NCBI GenBank assembly: GCA_032051265.1
Contig: DAMBYU010000006.1
Coordinates: 248,001-312,000, forward strand
Direction of reading: 5' to 3'
DNA: 64,000 nucleotides
DNA from: Dryocola sp032051265
Lineage (GTDB): Bacteria > Pseudomonadota > Gammaproteobacteria > Enterobacterales > Enterobacteriaceae
A program made the translations under genes and the position numbers. Of the stretch, positions 25,835 to 33,857 are shown one piece after another (within the stretch, counting starts at the first letter, position 1; the number at the start of each line of letters is the position of its first letter). The notes below the pieces were generated by a model. It saw nothing but the letters and a program-made list of their open reading frames with translations, was not told where the DNA came from and made no database searches.

Positions 25835-26656
25835 TCATTCGGGGGAATAAGTAAGGTTTGGAGTATCCAGCCAATGAGTTAAATAATGTGAAACCGCCTG
25901 ATTACTGCAGTGACCAATAACCGGCAGATGAGGTAAATCCGCTTTTAACTGGGCCATCGCGTTGCCCATAATCAAACCGTGACCGACCGACGAGAGCATT
26001 TCCCGGTCGTTCATCGCGTCGCCGAACGCCATACAATCTTTCATCGTCAGGCCAAGATGCTGGCTCAGAATGCCCAGCGCCGAGCCTTTATTACATCCCA
26101 CCGGCAAGACTTCCAGGCAATCTACCGCAGAGAAACAGAGAAACGCGCTATCGCCCAGGGCTTCGGCAAGCTGAATTTTAAGCTGGCTGAGATCGTCGTG
26201 ATCGCCGCAGAAACAGATCTTAGTCACTTCGTCTTTGGGCAGACGCTTCAGATCTGTCAGATGATATTTGAAACCGCTGTAGACATGGGCATGAAGCAGT
26301 TCCGGGATGTCGTATTGCGTCATCCAGCCCGCGTCATTGAAAACATGCATGCTGGCCTGGGTCTCCCACTGGCCGAGAATAACGTTTTCTGCCGCATCCG
26401 GGGTGAGATCCTGCCGATGCAGCAGCTCTCCTTCCATATTGTGAATACGTGTTCCGTTGCCGGTAATAAGGAAGGCTTCAAGATCGAGAGAGCCTAAAAC
26501 ATGACGCATTTCGAGTACGTGACGGCCGGTGGCAAAAGCGAGAGTAATTTGACGCTCTTCACGCAGGCGCTTAAGCGTACGCAGCGTTTCATCACCAAGG
26601 TAATGAGTGGGCAGCAGCAAGGTGCCATCCATATCAAATGCAGCCAGACGTGCCAT
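25835..26656 (-). CDS. cof: HMP-PP phosphatase Cof (HAD family)
   Basis: This cytoplasmic phosphatase hydrolyses the thiamine precursor HMP-PP and other sugar phosphates. The 273 residues carry HAD motif I DMDGTLLL (residues 7-14), an inserted Cof-type cap domain and motif IV GDAMNDREML. The start at 26656 (MARLAAFD) follows GGGAGT, whereas a longer frame would put the motif out of its normal place. It is divergent from ybaE. Confidence 0.94.
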   Translation of the reverse strand: MARLAAFDMDGTLLLPTHYLGDETLRTLKRLREERQITLAFATGRHVLEMRHVLGSLDLEAFLITGNGTRIHNMEGELLHRQDLTPDAAENVILGQWETQASMHVFNDAGWMTQYDIPELLHAHVYSGFKYHLTDLKRLPKDEVTKICFCGDHDDLSQLKIQLAEALGDSAFLCFSAVDCLEVLPVGCNKGSALGILSQHLGLTMKDCMAFGDAMNDREMLSSVGHGLIMGNAMAQLKADLPHLPVIGHCSNQAVSHYLTHWLDTPNLTYSPE

Positions 26657-26757
26657 AAATACTCCCGGTTGTGGCCTCCCGAACATGTCCTGCAGTATTG
26701 CCTGGCATATGCGGAACTAATAGTGAATACTTCACAAAAATTGTTCCGGGTTTAATC

Positions 26758-28461
26758 ATGCGTTTGTTGAATCGGCTTAATCAGTACCAGAGATTGTGGC
26801 AGCCTTCGGCGGGTGAACCCGTTCAGGCAACCGTGGCGGAACTTGCTGCCCGTTGCTTTTGCAGCGAGCGCCACGTCCGTACCCTGCTCAATCAGCTTGA
26901 AGATGCAGGCTGGTTAACATGGCGCGCGCAGTCGGGAAGAGGCAAACGTGGCGAGCTGACTTTTTTAGTGACGCCGGATAGCGTGCGCTCAGGGATGATG
27001 GAGGAGGTGTTGCATAAAGGGCAGCATCAGAACGCGCTGGAGCTCGCGCAAATCGCCCCCGAACAGCTTCGCCACCTGTTGCAACCTTTTCTCGGTGGGC
27101 AATGGCAAAACGATACGCCAACCCTGCGCATCCCCTATTATCGTCCGCTTGAGTCGTTACAGCCAGGCTTCCTGCCGGGACGGGCCGAACAACATCTTGC
27201 CGGGCATATTTTCTCCGGGTTAACGCGTTTTGCGACTAACAGCGCGCTGCCCCAGCCCGACCTTGCTCACCACTGGCAGGTTTCAGACGACGGCCTGAGC
27301 TGGCACTTTTTTATCCGCTCAACGCTGCACTGGCATAACGGCGAGGCGGTGGAAACCGCGCAGTTACAGCAGCGTCTGCTGATGCTGTTAGCGCTTCCCG
27401 CGATGCACCGTCTGTTTATTAGCGTAAAAACTATCGAACAGCCGCACGCCCGGTGCCTGCGCTTTGTCCTGCATCGCCCCGATTACTGGCTGCCCTGGCG
27501 TCTGGCGAGCTATTGCAGCCGTCTTGCCCATCCGGAAGATACACAGCTTGGCTGCGGGGCATTCCGTATCGCCAGCTATAAAGCAAACCTGGTACGTATC
27601 GAAAGCCATGAAAGCTACCACCTGGGCCACCCTTTACTGAAAGCCATCGAGTACTGGATAACGCCCCAGCTTTTCGAGGCGGCACTTGGCACCAGTTGCC
27701 TCCACCCGGTGCAAATCGCCATCGGGCAGCAGGATGAGCTTGTCCATTTGCGGCCGGTGAAAAACAGTATCAGCCTGGGTTTCTGCTACATGGCTGTCAG
27801 GCAAAATGGCAACCTGACGCCGGATCAGGCCCGTACGCTGATGCAGATCGTGCGCCGCCATGAGGTGATCGGCACGCTGCCGGTAGAAGAGTCGTTAATC
27901 ACGCCAAGCACAGAGATGATCCCCGGCTGGACGATGCCGCACTGGGAGGATCGGAAGGCGGCGAAACTGCCCCGCCGGTTGACGTTAATTTATCATCTGC
28001 CGGTGGAACTCCATGCGATGGCTCAGCAACTAAAGCGGTATCTTGCCACGCTTGGCTGTGAGCTGACGCTGATATTCCATGACGCAAAAAACTGGGCTGA
28101 GTGCGAGACGCTGGCCGAGGCAGATATCGTCATGGGCGACAGGCTGATTGGCGAAGCACCGGAGTATACGCTCGAGCAGTGGTTGCGCAGCGACGTGCTC
28201 TGGTCGCATGTGTTAACCGCTGGCCAGTATGCGCATTTGCAGGCCACGCTCGATGCAGTGCAGAGCCATCCCGATGCTACCGAGCGCTATGCTGGTTTAC
28301 AGGCTGTGTTCCGCTCGCTGATGCATGATGCCATCATCACGCCGCTGTTTAACTATCGCTACCAGGTCAGCGCCCCGCCGGGGGTTAACGGCATCGAACT
28401 TAACGCCTGGGGCTGGTTCGACTTTAATCAGGCCTGGCTGCCGCCGCCGTCGATGGCGTGA
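26758..28461 (+). CDS. ybaE: SgrR-family regulator YbaE
   Basis: The 567-residue protein has an N-terminal winged helix (about 1-110; CFCSERHVRTLLNQLEDAGWL) and a large C-terminal domain like the solute-binding proteins of peptide transporters (about 160-560; LRIPYYRPLESLQPGFLPGRAEQHL). SgrR, the known member, responds to sugar-phosphate stress. The target and ligand of YbaE are unknown. The ATG at 26758 matches the E. coli start. It lies between cof and queC as in E. coli. Confidence 0.92.
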   Translation: MRLLNRLNQYQRLWQPSAGEPVQATVAELAARCFCSERHVRTLLNQLEDAGWLTWRAQSGRGKRGELTFLVTPDSVRSGMMEEVLHKGQHQNALELAQIAPEQLRHLLQPFLGGQWQNDTPTLRIPYYRPLESLQPGFLPGRAEQHLAGHIFSGLTRFATNSALPQPDLAHHWQVSDDGLSWHFFIRSTLHWHNGEAVETAQLQQRLLMLLALPAMHRLFISVKTIEQPHARCLRFVLHRPDYWLPWRLASYCSRLAHPEDTQLGCGAFRIASYKANLVRIESHESYHLGHPLLKAIEYWITPQLFEAALGTSCLHPVQIAIGQQDELVHLRPVKNSISLGFCYMAVRQNGNLTPDQARTLMQIVRRHEVIGTLPVEESLITPSTEMIPGWTMPHWEDRKAAKLPRRLTLIYHLPVELHAMAQQLKRYLATLGCELTLIFHDAKNWAECETLAEADIVMGDRLIGEAPEYTLEQWLRSDVLWSHVLTAGQYAHLQATLDAVQSHPDATERYAGLQAVFRSLMHDAIITPLFNYRYQVSAPPGVNGIELNAWGWFDFNQAWLPPPSMA

Positions 28462-28534
28462 AGAAGCTGGGCAGCCGCACACGGGGGCGTTACCATATCG
28501 TTCGTAAAATTACTTTTGGCTTACAGGATTACTC

Positions 28535-29230
28535 ATGAAACGTGCGGTCGTCGTCTTCAGCGGTGGGCAAGATTCCACCACCTGCCTGATTCAGGCTTTA
28601 CAACAGTATGATGAAGTACACTGTGTGACGTTTGATTATGGCCAGCGCCATCGCGCTGAGATCGACGTTGCGCGTGAACTCGCGCTGAAACTGGGCGCCC
28701 GCGCTCACAAGGTGCTGGATGTCACGGTGCTGAACGAACTGGCCGTCAGCAGCCTGACACGCGACAGCATCCCGGTGCCGGATTACGATCCGCAGGAAAA
28801 TGGCATTCCGAGTACTTTTGTTCCGGGTCGTAATATTCTGTTCCTGACCCTCACGGCTATCTATGCTTATCAGGTTGAAGCCGAAGCCGTGATTACCGGC
28901 GTTTGTGAAACTGATTTCTCGGGCTACCCAGACTGCCGCGACGAATTCGTTAAAGCGTTAAACCATGCGGTAAGTCTGGGCATGGCGCGGGATATCCGCT
29001 TTGAAACGCCGCTGATGTGGCTGGATAAAGCGGAAACCTGGGCGCTGGCAGATTACTGGCAGCAGCTTGAGCTGGTGCGCAGCCAGACCCTCACCTGCTA
29101 TAACGGCATTCAGGGCGACGGCTGTGGAGAGTGTGCCGCCTGCAACCTGCGCGCCAACGGCCTCAACCGCTATCTGACCGACAAAGCTGCGGTGATGGCC
29201 GCAATGAAGCAGAAAACCGGTCTGCAATAG
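28535..29230 (+). CDS. queC: 7-cyano-7-deazaguanine synthase QueC
   Basis: QueC converts 7-carboxy-7-deazaguanine to preQ0 with ATP and ammonia, on the path to queuosine in tRNA. The 231-residue protein shows the PP-loop SGGQDSTTCL (residues 9-18) and the zinc site CxxxxxxxxCxxCxxC near the end (CYNGIQGDGCGECAACNL). AGGA lies before the ATG. It is convergent with a metallo-hydrolase gene. Confidence 0.97.
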   Translation: MKRAVVVFSGGQDSTTCLIQALQQYDEVHCVTFDYGQRHRAEIDVARELALKLGARAHKVLDVTVLNELAVSSLTRDSIPVPDYDPQENGIPSTFVPGRNILFLTLTAIYAYQVEAEAVITGVCETDFSGYPDCRDEFVKALNHAVSLGMARDIRFETPLMWLDKAETWALADYWQQLELVRSQTLTCYNGIQGDGCGECAACNLRANGLNRYLTDKAAVMAAMKQKTGLQ

Positions 29231-29264
29231 CGCCGTTACGCCCCGTCCCTGCGGAGCGTTATCG

Positions 29265-30098
29265 TTACCTCAATGGCCGGCTGACCAGCCGGTCATACTC
29301 CTTAGCATCGTGGCTGCAAAACAGCGTCACCTCATCCGAATGCGCCTGCGACAGCGCTCTTAGCCGCTGCTGATTGTGAAGACGCGCCCCTCTGTCCGCC
29401 TCCATCATCCACTGATAGAAACGCAGACCGGGCGTACATTGCGGGCTCGGCTGCATCTCCTCCCTGTAGAACCAGGCATCACCGCCGTGAAGCAGCCATC
29501 CATCGCTATGCTGGACTGCTACCCCCGCGTGACCCGGGGTATGACCCGCCAACGGAACAAGCAGGATCTCTGGCGGCAGCCCAGCCAGAGAACGTACCGC
29601 CTCAAAGCCAAACCAGGGCTCGCCGTTCGTCTGATAGCCGTGCCAGCCCGACTGATTTCCCCACTGCCCCGGTCGATAACGCTCGCGCGAGAGCCAGCCC
29701 TGCCTGCGCTGCACGGTATCAATCTCCGTCTGCATCATATGGATCTGCGCGTTCGGGAAGTCGGTTATCCCGCCTGCATGGTCGAAATCGAGGTGGGTCA
29801 GAACGATATGCCGCACGTCTTCCACCCTGAATCCCAGCGCCTGGATTTGCGCCTGCGCAGTGAGAGGCTGACGATACTGAATGTTATTCACCATGCGGAA
29901 AAACCAGGAGAGCCGCTGCGCCGGGTGGATCATATCCTGCTGTCCGAAACCGGTATCAATCAGGACCAGACCGTGGTTATCCGTCTCCACCAGCAGGCAG
30001 TGGCAGATAAGGTGCGCATGCAGGCCTTTGCTGAAGCCATCGTACAGAGCGCCCCCTAAAGGACACATGCAACCGCAGTTCAAATGATGGACGTGCAT
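29265..30098 (-). CDS. Metallo-beta-lactamase-fold hydrolase
   Basis: The 277-residue cytoplasmic metal hydrolase has the HxHxDH motif LTHLDFDHAGG (about residue 115), HTPGH, GGDAW and the C-terminal SHDAKEYD. The overall layout, with MCPLGG near the N-terminus, resembles MBL-fold lactonases of the AiiA type, but substrate cannot be assigned by eye. The start at 30098 follows GGAG at 6 nt. It is inserted between queC and tesC, which are neighbours in E. coli K-12. Confidence 0.82.
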   Translation of the reverse strand: MHVHHLNCGCMCPLGGALYDGFSKGLHAHLICHCLLVETDNHGLVLIDTGFGQQDMIHPAQRLSWFFRMVNNIQYRQPLTAQAQIQALGFRVEDVRHIVLTHLDFDHAGGITDFPNAQIHMMQTEIDTVQRRQGWLSRERYRPGQWGNQSGWHGYQTNGEPWFGFEAVRSLAGLPPEILLVPLAGHTPGHAGVAVQHSDGWLLHGGDAWFYREEMQPSPQCTPGLRFYQWMMEADRGARLHNQQRLRALSQAHSDEVTLFCSHDAKEYDRLVSRPLR

Positions 30099-30187
30099 AG
30101 ATTCTCCTCTGGCGTAACTACGCTCGTGATTGTTAATCACATAAGGTCTGAAGTATAAGCGCAGGAGAAAAAGGCGTATTTTTCTGC

Positions 30188-30208
30188 CCCGGCCGTTTAT
30201 CGGCCAGG
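30188..30208 (-). terminator. Hairpin downstream of tesC
   Basis: An 8-bp GC-rich stem (CCCGGCCG with CGGCCAGG, one G-T pair on the minus transcript) lies just beyond the tesC stop. No T-run follows, so it may be a stability hairpin rather than a full terminator. Confidence 0.4.
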
Positions 30209-30216
30209 GCGTTGAG

Positions 30217-30615
30217 TTATTGCATCATCGCTTCCAGGCGCTGGCGCAGCTCACCCTCAATGGGCACGGCTTTCTGGGTATGCAGATCGATACAGACAAA
30301 GGTCAGCAGCGCATCTGCCACCGCCTGCCCTTCTGGCTCAAGCGTAACGACCTGGCTTAATAGGCCGCTCTTGCCGTTTAATTGTTGCAGTTTGCTGGTG
30401 ATGCGCAGCACATCGCCAAGCACTGCGGGACGCCGGTAGCTAATATTGATATTCACGACGATGAAAGCGATGTTGTGCTCCGTCATCCACTGAAAACCGG
30501 TGGTGTTCTCCAGCCCTTCCCAGCGGGCTTCTTCAAGGAACTCCAGATAGCGCGCATTATTCACGTGCTGGTAAACGTCCATGTGATAACCACGAACTTT
30601 GATTTGTGTCTGCAT
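30217..30615 (-). CDS. tesC: Long-chain acyl-CoA thioesterase III
   Basis: TesC (FadM, YbaW) hydrolyses long-chain acyl-CoA esters that escape beta-oxidation. The 132-residue single-hotdog protein has the catalytic region RGYHMDVYQHVNNARYLEFL with Asp13. The E. coli gene is repressed by FadR, and a FadR-like site lies 53 nt upstream here. Confidence 0.94.
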   Translation of the reverse strand: MQTQIKVRGYHMDVYQHVNNARYLEFLEEARWEGLENTTGFQWMTEHNIAFIVVNINISYRRPAVLGDVLRITSKLQQLNGKSGLLSQVVTLEPEGQAVADALLTFVCIDLHTQKAVPIEGELRQRLEAMMQ

Positions 30616-30667
30616 AGCGCGATGACCTTTTAATTTTAATTAGCAGGTAAGATGATCAGGCCATGCC

Positions 30668-30684
30668 AACTGGTATGACCTGTG
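30668..30684. promoter_or_regulatory. FadR operator of tesC
   Basis: AACTGGTATGACCTGTG fits the FadR core TGGTNNGACC and lies in the tesC promoter region, in line with known FadR control of this gene. Confidence 0.75.
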
Positions 30685-30734
30685 ATTTAGCGTAGCAAAG
30701 TTTTCTCACTACGCGAGCCAATGTGCACTATCAA

Positions 30735-31121
30735 TCAAAGTTTTATGCGGGCGCGGTTACGTTCCACCAGCGCGCTGCCGATGCCCGGTACCTCCTGCAG
30801 TTGATCCAGTTCTTTAAACGGCCCGTACTCTTCACGATAGGTCACGATAGCCTGGGCTTTTTTCAGCCCAACCCCATTAATGCCCTGTGCCAGTTCTTCG
30901 GCGCTTGCCGTGTTGATACTCACTACACCATCGCTGGCCTCCGTCGTTTTCGGATCGGTGGCTTTGGAGGTGGAAGCTTTAACAGCGTTATTCTCAGCCG
31001 TAGGGACGATCTGCGTGGTCGCCGCGTTTTTCGCGGCTGTGGGAACCGCATAAGCCGGTGAACAGGCGCCCGCTCCAATAAGCGTTAAGGTAAGACAAAA
31101 AGCTTTTATTCCTGACTTCAT
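30735..31121 (-). CDS. ybaV: ComEA-like helix-hairpin-helix protein YbaV
   Basis: The 128-residue exported protein has an N-terminal signal peptide (about 1-25, ending SPAYA), a low-complexity Ala/Thr/Lys linker, and a C-terminal double helix-hairpin-helix domain (about 65-128; INTASAEELAQGINGVGLKKAQAIV). It resembles the periplasmic DNA-binding receptor ComEA. Function in enterobacteria is unproven. The start at 31121 follows AAGGAGG at about 7 nt. Confidence 0.92.
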   Translation of the reverse strand: MKSGIKAFCLTLTLIGAGACSPAYAVPTAAKNAATTQIVPTAENNAVKASTSKATDPKTTEASDGVVSINTASAEELAQGINGVGLKKAQAIVTYREEYGPFKELDQLQEVPGIGSALVERNRARIKL

Positions 31122-31205
31122 GCTGTTTCCTCCTTCTATGTTTGGCAGCAAGGTCACCTTACCGGGGAGAAAAAACGGCAACAAATGCCAAAGTCAAAAT
31201 ATGGA

Positions 31206-31227
31206 AAAGGCCGCGAAAGCGGCCTTT
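31206..31227 (-). terminator. Terminator of ppiD
   Basis: AAAGGCCGC-GAAA-GCGGCCTTT is a perfect 9-bp stem 45 nt beyond the ppiD stop. Read on the minus strand it ends in CCTTTTCC. Confidence 0.8.
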
Positions 31228-31271
31228 AGTTGTTGCATTACGTTGCAACGGAATGCGAGAAAAGCTGAGGA

Positions 31272-33146
31272 TTACTGCTGCTGGTCGACAATGTCACCCA
31301 TTTTGATCTTCGCTTCTTTACGCAGATTGGTCATCAGCGCTTCAAAGGCGATTTGGGCGTTGTTCTGGGTAATACCCTGCACCATCGCTTTTTTCTGTTC
31401 CGCAGGCATAGTGCCGGCCTTCACTTCGTCCAGGGCTAGCAGTACCACATTGCCCTGCATGTCGTTGGCCACGCCGTAGCCTGGCTTATCTTTAGCAGGC
31501 AATGGCAGCGTGAAGGCCGCCTGGCTTACCGGATCCTGGCCTGTACGGGTCAGCGTTTTGGCTGCACCAAAGCTTAAACCTGCCGCTGCCATCGCCGCGT
31601 CGCCTTTACCCTGCTTCAGTTCAGACAGTAGCTTGTCCGCCTGCAGTTTTGCCTGCTGTTCAGCTTTCTGGTGTTTAACCTGAGCGATAACCTGCTCGCG
31701 CACTTCAGCCAGCGGCTTAACGGTTTCGGCTTTATGTTCCGTCACACGCAGAACGAACGCGCGGTCACCGTCAACGGTGATGATGTCAGAGTTGCTTCCC
31801 GGCGTACCGTTTTCCCCCACCAGGCCGCCATTGAAGATAGCGTCTGAAACGGGTTTAAAGTTTAGCTCTGCTGGCAGATTATCGTGACCAAACCAGCCTG
31901 TCTCAACAGCCTTAACGCCTGCAACCTGTTCAGCGCCCGCCAGGGATTCGTTATCATTGCTTGCCGCATCGCTTACTTTCTGCTGCAGCGCGTAGTAAGC
32001 GTCCAGGGCTTTGTCCTGTTTCACTTTGGCAGCAATCGCATCCCTGACTTCAGACAGCGGTTTGGTTTGTGCTGGTTGAATATCATCCAGACGAACCACC
32101 AGGAAACCAACGGACGATTTGATAACGCCAGACAACTGGCCTTTTTCTTTCAGACCGGCATTTTTCAACTCGTCAGGCGTTGTGCCCGGCTCAAGCCAGC
32201 CCATATCGCCACCGTTACGGGCAGAAATAATGTCGGCTGATTTCTCTTTCGCCAGCGCCGCGAAGTCGCCGCCTTTGTTCAACTCAGCCAGGACAGCTTT
32301 TGCTTCCGCTTCAGTTTTAGTCTGGATCACGCTGTAGCGGCTACGCTGTGGCTGAGTAAACTCATCCTGATGCTGATCGTAATAAGACTGAATATCCGTG
32401 TCCGTTGCTGTCTCCTGCATTGAGGCAGCATCAAGCTTGATATAGCTGACTTTAAACTGCTCAGGCGCGACGTAGCGGTTTTTGTTCTGCTCATAGCTGC
32501 TGTTGATTTCCTGCTCGGAAACATCCTGCTTCGCTGCCAGCGCATTCACATCGATGGTTGCTTCACGTACCAGGCGTTCCTGAGCCACCAGCGCGGCCAG
32601 TTCGTCGGTTTCGCCAGTAAGCATAAAGTCTGTGCCCACAACGGCGCTAATAAGCTGCTGTGTGGTCAGCTGGTTACGCAGCGCTTGCGCGTACTGATCC
32701 GCCGTCATGCCCATATTGCTGATGATGGCTTTATAGCGAGCGTTGTCGAATTTACCGTTGTTCTGGAATGCAGGCTCTTTAAAAATAGCCTGTTTGATTT
32801 GTTCGTCGCTGATGCCCAGACCGAGATGTTTAGCGTACTGGTCCATCAGGGCTTCATCGACCATGCGAGACAGCACCTGCTGACGCATCTGCTTCATGTA
32901 GCCTTCGCTGGAAGCAAGCGCTGAGAACTGTTCACCTAATTGCTGTTGCTGGCGATTACGTTCGCTGGCTACCGCATTTTCGAACTGCCCACGACCAATC
33001 TCCTGGTCATTCACTTTTGCGGCGTAATTGGCGCTGCCGCCAATCAGGTAGTTACCCACGCCAGTCAAAATGAAAGAGACGATAATCAAACCCAGAATGA
33101 TCTTGAGCACGACGTGGTTTGCCGCCGCGCGTAAATTGTCCATCAT
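31272..33146 (-). CDS. ppiD: Periplasmic folding chaperone PpiD
   Basis: The 624-residue protein is anchored in the inner membrane by one N-terminal helix (about 13-35, LKIILGLIIVSFILTGVG) and acts in the periplasm at the Sec translocon. It has a SurA-like chaperone region, a central parvulin domain (about 265-360; FTQPQRSRYSVI and GDMGWLEPGTTPDEL) and a C-terminal chaperone region. The parvulin domain is inactive as a prolyl isomerase in E. coli. Two adjacent ATG codons allow 624 or 623 residues. Confidence 0.96.
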   Translation of the reverse strand: MMDNLRAAANHVVLKIILGLIIVSFILTGVGNYLIGGSANYAAKVNDQEIGRGQFENAVASERNRQQQQLGEQFSALASSEGYMKQMRQQVLSRMVDEALMDQYAKHLGLGISDEQIKQAIFKEPAFQNNGKFDNARYKAIISNMGMTADQYAQALRNQLTTQQLISAVVGTDFMLTGETDELAALVAQERLVREATIDVNALAAKQDVSEQEINSSYEQNKNRYVAPEQFKVSYIKLDAASMQETATDTDIQSYYDQHQDEFTQPQRSRYSVIQTKTEAEAKAVLAELNKGGDFAALAKEKSADIISARNGGDMGWLEPGTTPDELKNAGLKEKGQLSGVIKSSVGFLVVRLDDIQPAQTKPLSEVRDAIAAKVKQDKALDAYYALQQKVSDAASNDNESLAGAEQVAGVKAVETGWFGHDNLPAELNFKPVSDAIFNGGLVGENGTPGSNSDIITVDGDRAFVLRVTEHKAETVKPLAEVREQVIAQVKHQKAEQQAKLQADKLLSELKQGKGDAAMAAAGLSFGAAKTLTRTGQDPVSQAAFTLPLPAKDKPGYGVANDMQGNVVLLALDEVKAGTMPAEQKKAMVQGITQNNAQIAFEALMTNLRKEAKIKMGDIVDQQQ

Positions 33147-33305
33147 GGTGTAACAACACTCCGCTGTAGTGTGATTGGTAAACCCTGCGCAGTCGTCATG
33201 GCATCCTTGCGAACGCTCGTTACTCGCCACTGCGCGCAAGAGGGTATTGTGACAAGAAACCCGTCCCAAATCATCAGGCATGCGTAAAATTAGGTCGCCC
33301 GAAAC

Positions 33306-33331
33306 AAAAAAGGCACATCTGCTGATGCGCC
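33306..33331 (-). terminator. Terminator of hupB
   Basis: On the minus strand an 8-bp stem (GGCGCATC with GATGTGCC, one G-U pair) is followed by six T, 45 nt beyond the hupB stop. Confidence 0.8.
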
Positions 33332-33375
33332 CCTGACAAAGCTTTACGGTTTGTATTAATAAACTGGTCGAAAAC

Positions 33376-33648
33376 TCAGTTAACCGCGTCTTTCAGCGCT
33401 TTACCCGCACGGAATCCTGGGACTTTCGCTGCAGCGATGGTGATTTCTTTACCGGTCTGAGGATTACGGCCTGTACGGGCAGCACGCTCTTTAACAGCAA
33501 AAGTACCAAAGCCAACCAGTGCCACGTCTTCCCCGGACTGCAGAGATTCAGTAACAGAAGCGATCACAGCATCTAACGCACGTCCAGCCGCGGCTTTAGA
33601 AATATCAGCACCTGCGGCAATTTTGTCTATCAGTTGAGATTTATTCAC
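33376..33648 (-). CDS. hupB: DNA-binding protein HU-beta
   Basis: HU-beta is a 90-residue nucleoid protein that bends DNA as a homo- or heterodimer with HU-alpha. The N-terminus MNKSQLIDKIAAGADISK and the DNA-binding arm ERAARTGRNPQTGKEITI with the intercalating proline are intact. The start is GTG at 33648, with GAGGAAGAG before it, as in E. coli. Longer in-frame starts are not plausible. Confidence 0.97.
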   Translation of the reverse strand: MNKSQLIDKIAAGADISKAAAGRALDAVIASVTESLQSGEDVALVGFGTFAVKERAARTGRNPQTGKEITIAAAKVPGFRAGKALKDAVN

Positions 33649-33788
33649 TCTTCTCTTCCTCTCGTTATTATTTATATCGTACCCGTTTCCTTCAAAGCAC
33701 GACCGCGCAGCAGTTATAACAGGCCTGTCATAGCCACACAACATCCGTTGTTAGTGGCATACCCAAACGCTGTCTAACTTAGCGATAC

Positions 33789-33825
33789 AAAAAAAAGCTG
33801 GCAAGTGACAATTCACCTGCCAGCT
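33789..33825 (-). terminator. Terminator of lon
   Basis: On the minus strand AGCTGGCA ... TGCCAGCT, with an inner 4-bp stem, is followed by eight T, 33 nt beyond the lon stop. Confidence 0.85.
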
Positions 33826-33857
33826 CCAATTTTATTGACCGTATATGCGTCAGGTCA

